From: Streptomyces diastatochromogenes
GTDB lineage: Bacteria; Actinomycetota; Actinomycetes; Streptomycetales; Streptomycetaceae
Direction: 5' to 3'
Length of the DNA: 64,000 nt
Assembly (NCBI RefSeq): GCF_002242805.1
Contig: NZ_MCGQ01000051.1
Coordinates: 1 to 64,000, forward strand
Both the position numbers and the translations under genes were made by a program. The notes under the pieces are model-generated. The model was not told the origin of the DNA and did no database searches. It worked only from the letters and a program-made list of their open reading frames with translations. Positions 57,239-64,000 of the stretch are shown piece by piece; the first letter of the stretch is position 1, and each line of letters starts with the position of its first letter.

Positions 57239-58306
57239 ATGAAGGCTCTGGTGCTCTCCGGCGGAGCCGGTACCCGACTGCGCCCGATCACCCACACCTC
57301 GGCGAAACAGCTGGTGCCGGTGGCCAACAAGCCCGTGCTCTTCTACGGCCTCGAATCCCTCGCCGAAGCGGGGATCACCGAGGTCGGGATGATCGTCGGG
57401 GACACCGCGGCGGAGATCGAGGAGGCGGTCGGCGACGGGTCGAAGTTCGGCCTCGACGTCACCTACATCCCCCAGGAGCGCCCCCTCGGACTCGCCCACG
57501 CGGTGCTGATCGCCCGGGACTTCCTCGGCGACGACGACTTCGTGATGTACCTCGGGGACAACTTCGTCGTCGGCGGCATCCGCGACCTCGTCGACGCGTT
57601 CCGGGCCGGCCGACCCGACGCCCAGATCCTCCTCACCTACGTCCCCGACCCGCGCTCCTTCGGCGTCGCCGAACTCGACGCGGACGGCCAGGTGATCGGC
57701 CTGGAGGAGAAGCCGGAGCACCCCAGGAGCGACCTCGCGCTCGTCGGCGTCTACCTGTTCACCCCGGCGATCCACGAGGCCGTACGCGCCATCGGTCCGT
57801 CCCGGCGGGGCGAGTTGGAGATCACCCACGCCCTCCAGCACCTCATCGACACGCGGGCCGATGTGCGGTCCACCGTCATCGAGGGCTACTGGAAGGACAC
57901 CGGCGACGTCGGCGACATGCTGGAGGTCAACCGGACCGTTCTCGAAGGCGTGCGGCGGCGCGTCGACGGCGAGGTGGACGACGCGTCCGAGACCGTCGGC
58001 CGGGTGGTGATCGAGGAGGGCGCGCGGATCACCAACTCCCGGATCGTCGGCCCGGCCGTCATCGGAGCCGGGACCGTCGTCAGCGACTCCTACGTCGGCC
58101 CCTTCACCTCGATCGCGGAGAACTGCCGGATCACCGACAGCGAACTGGAGTTCTCCATCGTGCTGCGGGACTCCTCGATCACCGGGGTGGGCCGTATCGA
58201 GTCCTCGCTGATCGGCCGGCACGTCGAGGTCACCCCGGCGTCCGGCGTACCCAGCGCCCACCGTCTAGTCCTCGGAGACCACAGCAAGGTGCAGATCCGT
58301 TCATGA
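57239..58306 (+). CDS. rfbA: glucose-1-phosphate thymidylyltransferase, long form
   Basis: The 355-residue enzyme starts with the nucleotidyltransferase motif GGAGTRLRP and has QERPLGLAHAVLIARDFLG, EEKPEHPRS and GYWKDTGDVGD of sugar nucleotidyltransferases. A C-terminal extension of about 110 residues forms a left-handed beta-helix (hexapeptide-like repeats, IVGPAVIGAGTVVSDSYVGP), so it is the long StrD-like form rather than the short allosteric RmlA. It makes dTDP-glucose from dTTP and glucose-1-phosphate. It is the first of four genes joined by stop-start overlaps. Confidence 0.93.
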   Translation: MKALVLSGGAGTRLRPITHTSAKQLVPVANKPVLFYGLESLAEAGITEVGMIVGDTAAEIEEAVGDGSKFGLDVTYIPQERPLGLAHAVLIARDFLGDDDFVMYLGDNFVVGGIRDLVDAFRAGRPDAQILLTYVPDPRSFGVAELDADGQVIGLEEKPEHPRSDLALVGVYLFTPAIHEAVRAIGPSRRGELEITHALQHLIDTRADVRSTVIEGYWKDTGDVGDMLEVNRTVLEGVRRRVDGEVDDASETVGRVVIEEGARITNSRIVGPAVIGAGTVVSDSYVGPFTSIAENCRITDSELEFSIVLRDSSITGVGRIESSLIGRHVEVTPASGVPSAHRLVLGDHSKVQIRS

Positions 58307-59274
58307 ACCTCCTCGTCACCGGCGCCGCCGGGTTCATCGGCTCCACGTACGTCCGCGCGCTCCTCGCCGACGACTCGCCCGACGCGCCCACCCTCACCGT
58401 GCTGGACAAGCTCACCTACGCCGGCACGCTGACCAACCTCCCCGCCGACCATCCCCGGCTCGACTTCGTGCGGGGTGACGTCTGTGACACGGGCCTGGTG
58501 GACCAGCTGATGGCGGACGCCGACCAGGTGGTGCACTTCGCCGCCGAGTCGCATGTCGACCGGTCCATCGACGGGGCGGGGGAGTTCGTCCGGACCAACG
58601 TGGTCGGCACGCAGACCCTGCTGGACGCGGCGCTGCGGCACGGTGTCGGCCCGTTCGTGCACATCTCCACGGACGAGGTGTACGGCTCCATCGAGTCCGG
58701 TTCCTGGCCGGAGACGCACCCGCTGGCGCCCAACTCGCCGTACTCCGCGTCCAAGGCGTCCTCGGACCTGCTCGCCCTGGCCCATCACCGCACCCACGGC
58801 CTGGACGTCCGTGTCACCCGCTGTTCCAACAACTACGGGCCGCACCAGTTTCCCGAGAAGGTTATCCCGCTCTTCGTCACCAACCTGCTCGACGGTCTGA
58901 ACGTCCCGCTGTACGGCGACGGGCGCAACGTCCGCGACTGGCTGCACGTCGATGACCACTGCCAGGGCATCGACCTGGTGCGCACCAAGGGCCGGCCCGG
59001 CGAGGTGTACAACATCGGCGGCGGCACCGAGCTGAGCAACAGGGAACTCACCGGCCTGCTCCTGGACGCGTGCGGTGCCGGCTGGGACCGGGTCGCGTAC
59101 GTGAGTGACCGCAAGGGCCACGACCTGCGCTACTCGGTCGACTGGAGCAAGGCCCGGGACGAACTCGGCTACCGCCCGCGCCGCGACTTCACCACCGGGC
59201 TCGCCGACACGGTCGCCTGGTACCGGGACAACCGCGCCTGGTGGGAGCCGCTGAAGAAGCAGGGTGCCCGATGA
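58303..59274 (+). CDS. rfbB: dTDP-glucose 4,6-dehydratase
   Basis: The 323-residue short-chain dehydrogenase-type enzyme has the NAD motif GAAGFIGS (7-14), the catalytic triad Thr-Asp-Glu at 123-125 (STDEVYG) and Tyr147/Lys151 (YSASKAS). It also has the family strand RCSNNYGPHQFPEKVIPLF. It converts dTDP-glucose to the 4-keto-6-deoxy intermediate. Its ATG overlaps the stop of rfbA (ATGA), and the next gene overlaps its own stop. Confidence 0.95.
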   Translation: MNLLVTGAAGFIGSTYVRALLADDSPDAPTLTVLDKLTYAGTLTNLPADHPRLDFVRGDVCDTGLVDQLMADADQVVHFAAESHVDRSIDGAGEFVRTNVVGTQTLLDAALRHGVGPFVHISTDEVYGSIESGSWPETHPLAPNSPYSASKASSDLLALAHHRTHGLDVRVTRCSNNYGPHQFPEKVIPLFVTNLLDGLNVPLYGDGRNVRDWLHVDDHCQGIDLVRTKGRPGEVYNIGGGTELSNRELTGLLLDACGAGWDRVAYVSDRKGHDLRYSVDWSKARDELGYRPRRDFTTGLADTVAWYRDNRAWWEPLKKQGAR

Positions 59275-60137
59275 GGTGGCTGGTCACCGGCGCGGGCGGG
59301 ATGCTCGGCCACGACACCGTCCGGGAGCTGCTGGACCGCGGCGAGGACGTCACCGGACTCGACCGGGTGACGCTAGACATCACCGAACCCGACGCCGTAC
59401 AGCGCGCGTTCGACGCCCACCGACCCGACGTCGTCGTCAACTGCGCCGCCTACACGGCCGTCGACGACGCCGAGACCGACGAGGCACGCGCCCTGCGCGT
59501 CAACGGCGACGGCCCCCGGCTGCTCGCCCGCGCCTGCGCCGAACGCGGCGCCCGCCTGATCCACGTCTCCACCGACTACGTCTTCTCCGGCGAGATCCGC
59601 GCCACCCCCTACCCGGAGGACCACCCGCCGGCCCCGCGCACCGCCTACGGCCGCACCAAGCTCGCCGGGGAGCGGGCCGTACTGGCCGAACTCCCGGGCG
59701 CCGCGGCCGTGGTGCGCACCGCCTGGCTGTACGGCGTCCACGGCCGCAACTTCGTGCGCACGATGCTCGAACTGGAGGCCCGCCGCGACACCGTCGACGT
59801 CGTCGACGACCAGCGCGGGCAGCCGACCTGGAGCGCCGACGTGGCCGCCCGGATCGCGGACCTCGGCGCCACCACCGCGCACGGCGTCTTCCACGCCACC
59901 GGTTCCGGCGAGGCCAGCTGGTACGAGCTGGCCCGCGAGGTGTTCCGGCTGGCCGGCGCCGACCCGGACCGGGTGCGCCCCACCGACAGCCGGTCCTTCA
60001 CCCGGCCCGCGCCCCGGCCCGCCTACAGCGCCCTGGGGCACGCCCGCTGGCGGGAGGCCGGTCTGGCACCGCCGCGGGACTGGCGGTCCGCCCTGTCCGA
60101 AGCCCTGCCTCTCATCCGCAAGGAGATGTCCCAGTGA
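59271..60137 (+). CDS. rfbD: dTDP-4-dehydrorhamnose reductase
   Basis: The 288-residue reductase has the Rossmann motif GAGGMLG (7-13), STDYVFSG and the catalytic Tyr126/Lys130 (AYGRTKLAGE). Later strands VVRTAWLYGVHGRNFVRTML and the C-terminal RPAYSALG are typical. It makes the last step to dTDP-L-rhamnose. It is coupled to rfbB upstream and to the methyltransferase downstream by 4-base overlaps. Confidence 0.93.
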   Translation: MRWLVTGAGGMLGHDTVRELLDRGEDVTGLDRVTLDITEPDAVQRAFDAHRPDVVVNCAAYTAVDDAETDEARALRVNGDGPRLLARACAERGARLIHVSTDYVFSGEIRATPYPEDHPPAPRTAYGRTKLAGERAVLAELPGAAAVVRTAWLYGVHGRNFVRTMLELEARRDTVDVVDDQRGQPTWSADVAARIADLGATTAHGVFHATGSGEASWYELAREVFRLAGADPDRVRPTDSRSFTRPAPRPAYSALGHARWREAGLAPPRDWRSALSEALPLIRKEMSQ

Positions 60138-60937
60138 AACGGCACGAGTTCCTGCGGGAACTCCACAAGGTCACCGCGAACCGCAACTACCTGGAGATCG
60201 GCGTCAACGACGGCCGCAGCCTGACGCTGTCCCGGGTGCCCAGCATCGCGATCGACCCGGCGTTCAAGGTGGTCACGGAGATCCGCTGCGACGTGCACCT
60301 GGCGAAGGCGACCAGCGACGACTTCTTCGCCCGCGACAACCCCCTCGCGCACCTCAGGGGCGGCCGCCACCCGCTGCGCAACCTGGCCCGCAACCGCAGC
60401 CCCTTCGGCTACTGGCAGCGCACCACACTGGACCTGTCGTTCATCGACGGCATGCACCTGTTCGAGTACGCGCTGCGGGACTTCATCAACATCGAGCAGC
60501 ATTCCGACTGGGCCAGCGTGATCGTCTTCGACGACATGCTGCCGCGCAACATCGACGAGGCCGCCCGCGACCGGCACACCAACGCCTGGACCGGGGACGT
60601 CTACAAGCTCGTCGAGATCCTGCACCGCCACCGCCCCGACCTGGTCACGGTCCTGGTCGACACCGCGCCCACCGGCCAGCTGGTGGTCTTCGGCGCCGAC
60701 CCCGAGAACACCGTGCTCAAGGACAAGTACGACGAGATCATCGCGGAGTTCGAGGTCCCCGACCCGCAGAAGGTCCCCGAGTCCGTCCTGGAGCGCACCA
60801 CGGCCGCCAAGCCCGAGGAGTTCCTCGGCGCGGGCTTCTGGAAGCCGCTCGTCGCGGCCCGCAACCGCGGGACCAAGCGCTCCCGCGGCTGGGAGCAGTT
60901 GCGCCGCGCGGTGTCCCCGTACAGCGCCGGCCGCTGA
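60134..60937 (+). CDS. class I SAM-dependent methyltransferase
   Basis: The 267-residue protein begins at GTG 60134 (overlapping the rfbD stop, GTGA). It has a Rossmann-like S-adenosylmethionine fold of the type used by sugar O-methyltransferases: NYLEIGVNDGRSL forms the SAM loop, TLDLSFIDGMHLFEYALRDF and SVIVFDDMLPRN the catalytic strand. A basic C-terminal tail (RNRGTKRSRGWEQLRR) follows. It may methylate a sugar of the surface glycan or a glycan terminus. It is convergent with rfbC through a shared hairpin. Confidence 0.83.
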   Translation: MKRHEFLRELHKVTANRNYLEIGVNDGRSLTLSRVPSIAIDPAFKVVTEIRCDVHLAKATSDDFFARDNPLAHLRGGRHPLRNLARNRSPFGYWQRTTLDLSFIDGMHLFEYALRDFINIEQHSDWASVIVFDDMLPRNIDEAARDRHTNAWTGDVYKLVEILHRHRPDLVTVLVDTAPTGQLVVFGADPENTVLKDKYDEIIAEFEVPDPQKVPESVLERTTAAKPEEFLGAGFWKPLVAARNRGTKRSRGWEQLRRAVSPYSAGR

Positions 60938-60942
60938 ACCCG

Positions 60943-60962
60943 GCGGCCGGCTTACCGGCCGC
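60943..60962. terminator. bidirectional terminator containing the rfbC stop codon
   Basis: Perfect 8-bp arms GCGGCCGG / CCGGCCGC with a 4-base loop CTTA. The TAA stop of rfbC (minus strand) lies inside the loop, and the methyltransferase stop lies 5 bases before the stem. Confidence 0.72.
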
Positions 60963-61548
60963 GCAGCCGCTCGTAGTGGGCGGAGCAGTCCGCGTAGGTG
61001 GGCAGCAGCCCGGACCGCTCCGCCTCGGCGAGCGTGGGCGCCTCGGCGTCCTTGGCCGACAGCACCGGCTCGATGCCCTCCGGCCAGGCGATGGCCAGGT
61101 CGGCGTCGAGAGGGTGCACGGCGTGCTCGCGCTTCGGCGCGTACCCGGTCGAGCACAGGTACACCACGGTGGCGTCGTCGGTCAGCGCCATGAAGGCGTG
61201 CCCGAGGCCCTCCGCGAGGAACACGGCGTGCCGGTTGTCGTCGTCGAGGCGTACGGCCTCCCACTGCCCGAAGGTGGGCGAGCCGAGGCGGATGTCCACC
61301 ACGACGTCCAGGACGGCACCGCGCACGCAGGTGACGTACTTGGCCTGCCCGGGCGGTACGTCGGCGTAGTGGACGCCGCGCAGCACGCCCCGCCGGGACA
61401 CCGAGCAGTTGGCCTGGGCGAGCGTGAGGTCGTAGCCCGTGGCCTCCCGGAACTCCTCGCCCCGGTACCACTCGTGGAAGCTGCCCCGCTCGTCCGGGAA
61501 CGCCTTGGGCTCAAGGACCCAGGAGTCGGCTATCTCCAGCTGTCGCAC
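60952..61548 (-). CDS. rfbC: dTDP-4-dehydrorhamnose 3,5-epimerase
   Basis: The 198-residue cupin-fold enzyme has the base His60 in RGVLRGVHYADVPPGQAKY, the phosphate-binding Arg residues and the Tyr of the C-terminal half (VVYLCSTGYAPKREHAVHPLD). It epimerises C3 and C5 of the keto-sugar before reduction by RfbD. It starts at GTG 61548, 4 bases after the glycosyltransferase stop, so the two are one operon on the opposite strand from rfbABD. The Shine-Dalgarno is poor, suggesting coupled translation. Confidence 0.9.
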   Translation of the reverse strand: MRQLEIADSWVLEPKAFPDERGSFHEWYRGEEFREATGYDLTLAQANCSVSRRGVLRGVHYADVPPGQAKYVTCVRGAVLDVVVDIRLGSPTFGQWEAVRLDDDNRHAVFLAEGLGHAFMALTDDATVVYLCSTGYAPKREHAVHPLDADLAIAWPEGIEPVLSAKDAEAPTLAEAERSGLLPTYADCSAHYERLRGR

Positions 61549-61552
61549 TCCG

Positions 61553-63505
61553 TCACACCTTCCCTGTCGTCTTCTGCAGCGCCGCTCCCAGCATGCCCCG
61601 AGCCCTGCGCAGCAGCCGCCGCAGCAGACCGGGCGGCGCCGGACGGGCCACCTCCGCATCGCCCCGGGCCCGGCCCACCCTGAGGACCAGCGGCAGCCGG
61701 TGGAAGCGCCGGTCCCCGGGGCCGCCGACCAGGCACACCTCGATCCGCCAGGTCGCGTTCCGCAGCTGCCGCAGCGGCACCCAGACCTGCAGCAGCGAGC
61801 CCGCGCCGTCCGCGGGGACGAGCTCCGAGGCCTGGTGGAAGGTGCGGTCCGAGGCGGTGTCGGCCAGCCGGACCGTGACGTCGGCGCTGTCCGGCACGTA
61901 CAGGGGCAGGGCGACGGTCAGCAGGTCGTCGGGGGAGACCGTGGCGTCGGCGGGGGTGAGCGCGGTCAGGCCCAGGGCCTTGGAGGCGCGGTCCACGTCC
62001 AGGGAGAGGTTGGCGTGCTGCTTCGTCCAGTACGGCAGCACGACCCGGTGCGCGAGGATCCCGGCGGGCGGCAGCGTGCGGCGCTCGGCCGGTGCGGGGC
62101 CCAGCCGGCACTCCTTGGTCCAGCCGCCGAGCCCGACCCGGACGTAGGCGTCCCACAGCCCGCCGTGCAGCGGGGCGCCGTCCGCCGCCGCGGCGGGGTC
62201 GACGGTGGCCGTGCCGCGCAGCACCAGCCGGGTCCGGCCGTCCCCGGCCGCCACGCGTTCCCGGGTGACCTCCACGGGCTGGAAGAAGGAGGCGGCGGTC
62301 TCCCGGTCGCGCAGGACCAGGTCGAGGGTCGCCTTCTCGAAGCCGTCGGCGGCGGCCGTGGCCAGCCAGGACACCGCCTCGGCGAGGTCGGCGGGCGCAC
62401 CGTCGGCCGAGGGCCGCGGCCCGTCGGGGCGGACGGTCAACGGGCCGTCGGCATCGGTGTATTCGGCGGTGAACCGCACCCGCAGCGTCCCGTCGTGCCA
62501 CTCGACGCCCGTCGGCACGGCCTTGGGCCGGACGCCGGCCTCCCACTCGGCGTGGGCGACCAGGTCGTCGTACCGGTCCTCCCGGATCAGCGCGGCGACG
62601 ACCCGCGGGCCCGGCCGCAGCCCGGAGGCGACGCCGGGGCCGAAGCGCTCGACGACCACCGCGTGCATCTCCCGGAACAGCTCGCGCCGGTAGTCGTCCG
62701 GCATCGCCAGCAGCCGGCGCCCGCTCATCCGCTCGACCATCTCCACCCGCAGCCAGCGGCGCAGCAGCTTGTCGCGCAGCGGGCCGGGCTCGGTGTACCG
62801 CTCGACGAAGTCCAGGGCCTCGCGGAGGTTCTTGAAGTAGCCGACCGGCTCGAAGCGCCGGAAACCGGCGTTGGAGGCGTCCTCGCGTCTGACGTGGTAG
62901 TAGCAGACGTAGTCGCTGAGCACCGACACGTTGTCGGCGCGCAGATACGCCTCGGCGATGAAGACGTGGTCCTCGAGGCGCCGCGGGCCCTCCGGGAACC
63001 TCAGCCCGGTGCGGTCCAGGAAAGAGCGCCGGAGCATCTTGTGCGGGGTGAGGCTGTCGATCAGCGGGGCGTTGTCCACCGTGGCGTACGGGTGGTTGCG
63101 GCGGAACAGCTCCACCGGCACCGGGCGGCCCTTCCCGGCCATCTTGCCGACGATCACGTCGGCCTTGTTCTCCACCCCGTACTCGTACATCCGCTCCAGG
63201 GCCTCGTCGCCGAGGTGGTCGTCGTTGTCGACGAACATCACGAACTCGCCCCGGGCGGCGTCGATGCCCACGTTGCGGGGCTTGCCGGACCAGCCGGAGT
63301 TCTCCTGGTGGATGACCCTGATGTGCGGGTGCTCGGCGGCCAGCGCGTCCAGCCGGGCCGGGGTGGCGTCGGTGGAGCCGTCGTCGACGAAGAGGACCTC
63401 GAACTCGTCGGGGGGCAGCGACTGCCGCAGCAGCGAGGCGACGCAGTCCTCGATGTACGGCCCCGGGTTGTACACGGGTACGACGACGCTGACCTTGACC
63501 GGCAT
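61553..63505 (-). CDS. large GT2 glycosyltransferase
   Basis: The 650-residue protein has an N-terminal GT-A domain (about 1-290): VSVVVPVYNPGPYIEDC, VDDGSTD (40-46), VDNDDH with the DxD metal site (93-95), and the acceptor base region RRLEDHVFIAEAYLR. A C-terminal domain of about 350 residues, mostly beta-rich (HDGTLRVRFTAEYTDADG and many strands), may fold the polymer or dock to the surface. There are no membrane helices. A basic tail could bind the membrane. With rfbABDC beside it, it probably adds rhamnose or another sugar to a wall polymer. The donor and acceptor are not known. Confidence 0.88.
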   Translation of the reverse strand: MPVKVSVVVPVYNPGPYIEDCVASLLRQSLPPDEFEVLFVDDGSTDATPARLDALAAEHPHIRVIHQENSGWSGKPRNVGIDAARGEFVMFVDNDDHLGDEALERMYEYGVENKADVIVGKMAGKGRPVPVELFRRNHPYATVDNAPLIDSLTPHKMLRRSFLDRTGLRFPEGPRRLEDHVFIAEAYLRADNVSVLSDYVCYYHVRREDASNAGFRRFEPVGYFKNLREALDFVERYTEPGPLRDKLLRRWLRVEMVERMSGRRLLAMPDDYRRELFREMHAVVVERFGPGVASGLRPGPRVVAALIREDRYDDLVAHAEWEAGVRPKAVPTGVEWHDGTLRVRFTAEYTDADGPLTVRPDGPRPSADGAPADLAEAVSWLATAAADGFEKATLDLVLRDRETAASFFQPVEVTRERVAAGDGRTRLVLRGTATVDPAAAADGAPLHGGLWDAYVRVGLGGWTKECRLGPAPAERRTLPPAGILAHRVVLPYWTKQHANLSLDVDRASKALGLTALTPADATVSPDDLLTVALPLYVPDSADVTVRLADTASDRTFHQASELVPADGAGSLLQVWVPLRQLRNATWRIEVCLVGGPGDRRFHRLPLVLRVGRARGDAEVARPAPPGLLRRLLRRARGMLGAALQKTTGKV

Positions 63506-63580
63506 CCGGCTTCCGAGCCCCCTTGGTTCGCTTTCCGTGGCCTGGGTGGCACGGTGCGCGTGGCCGAATGTTAACCCGGT

Positions 63581-63614
63581 CCCTGGTGCGGGCGGACGCG
63601 CGCCCGCACCAGGG
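63581..63614 (-). terminator. terminator of the isochorismatase-family gene
   Basis: Perfect 13-bp arms (CCCTGGTGCGGGC / GCCCGCACCAGGG) with an 8-base loop lie 17 bases past the stop codon at 63632. Confidence 0.82.
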
Positions 63615-63631
63615 TTGCCCCAACTGACCGG

Positions 63632-64000
63632 TCAGGCGTGGGTCTTGGCCAGCAGCTCCAGGATCTCCGCCGTCGTACCGCTCTCGCCGAGCCGCGGGAA
63701 GATCCGCTCCACGCTGCCCGCGTGCGCCTCGGCGTCGCTGTCGGCCATGGCGTCGGTGGCCAGGGTGACGTGGTAGCCGTGGGCGTAGGCGTCGCGGGCG
63801 GTGGACTCGACGCCGATGCTGGTGGCGATGCCGGTCAGCACGATCTGGGTGATGCCGCGACGACGCAGCTGCACGTCCAGGTCGGTGCCGTACAGGGCGC
63901 TCCAGTTGTGCTTGGTGACGCGGATGTCGCCGGGGTGGCCGGACAGCTCGTCGACGATGACGTCCCAGCCCTCCGGGAAGGAGAGACCGCGCGCCTGGCG
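63632..64000 (-). CDS. isochorismatase-family hydrolase, 5' end outside window
   Basis: Only the last 122 residues are visible; the frame stays open to the right edge. The sequence has VTKHNWSALYGTDLDVQLRRRG and then TGIATSIGVESTARDAYAHG, which is the active-site block of cysteine hydrolases. Here the position of the catalytic Cys is Gly (TSIGVEST), the same change as in EntB-like isochorismatases. So it is probably an isochorismatase-like hydrolase or an inactive relative, not a nicotinamidase. The C-terminal acidic helix (GESGTTAEILELLAKTHA) is complete. A strong terminator follows. Confidence 0.82.
   Translation of the reverse strand, partial: RQARGLSFPEGWDVIVDELSGHPGDIRVTKHNWSALYGTDLDVQLRRRGITQIVLTGIATSIGVESTARDAYAHGYHVTLATDAMADSDAEAHAGSVERIFPRLGESGTTAEILELLAKTHA

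Noticed and set aside
1..64000. Horizontally acquired island or mobile element
   Set aside because: I see no transposase, integrase, tRNA gene, flanking direct repeats or clear drop in GC content of coding regions.

Overview
This window is actinobacterial chromosome, almost certainly Streptomyces. The base composition is very GC-rich with GC-saturated third positions. It carries a SapB-type (ram/amf) morphogenetic lanthipeptide cluster, a Streptomyces subtilisin inhibitor, a perfect CebR operator before a cellulase, three SpoIIE-type phosphatases and many Tat or lipoprotein signal peptides. TTA (bldA) codons are almost absent; I found only two in frame, in ramR and in the GH9 cellulase. I see no rRNA, tRNA, phage, insertion sequence or CRISPR.

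Layout. 1-9.5 kb: the 3' end of a ricin-domain membrane protein, a small operon (NodB-like lipoprotein, ion permease, universal stress protein), a DUF4232 lipoprotein, a membrane Ser/Thr kinase divergent from an ECF sigma factor, and a PAS/GAF/SpoIIE phosphatase with an anti-sigma-type ATPase domain. 9.8-16.5 kb: secreted carbohydrate degradation (GH2 with a C-terminal F5/8-type domain, CebR-box GH9 cellulase) and a Tat-exported multicopper oxidase. 16.6-18.7 kb: an alkylation-repair pair, divergent from an antitoxin/degenerate Fic module with palindromic operator candidates. 19.1-21.2 kb: a sigma-like/zinc-finger/TM/ricin fusion paralogous to the protein at the left edge, followed by a 54-bp minisatellite and a strong terminator. 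21.2-30.5 kb: metabolic and transport genes (alpha-hydroxy-acid oxidase, hydrolase, cyclase-NCS1 permease operon), the SSI protease inhibitor, an MFS exporter with two palindromic operators, and an ArsR/SRPBCC pair.

30.5-41.2 kb: an FAD monooxygenase, then an NHLP-type peptide export locus (two ABC proteins, an HlyD-like adaptor) fed by a 71-residue double-glycine precursor whose core has no Cys, and no modification enzyme beside it. Next come a thioesterase, an S1E secreted protease and a 26-bp minisatellite. 41.2-53.3 kb: the ram cluster (ramC, an unlisted 37-residue ramS, heterodimeric ABC exporter ramA/ramB, convergent ramR with a TTA codon), bracketed on both sides by SpoIIE phosphatases. 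53.4-57.1 kb: an incomplete alternative respiratory set (cytochrome b, oxidase subunits I and IV). 57.2-63.5 kb: dTDP-L-rhamnose synthesis (rfbA-B-D plus a methyltransferase, convergent with rfbC) with a large GT2 glycosyltransferase, probably for a surface glycan. The right edge cuts an isochorismatase-family gene.

Taken together the window joins development (ram, SpoIIE switches, bldA codons), secreted hydrolysis and its control (cellulase, protease, inhibitor), and two independent peptide-export systems. All calls are from reading the sequence; no database search was run.
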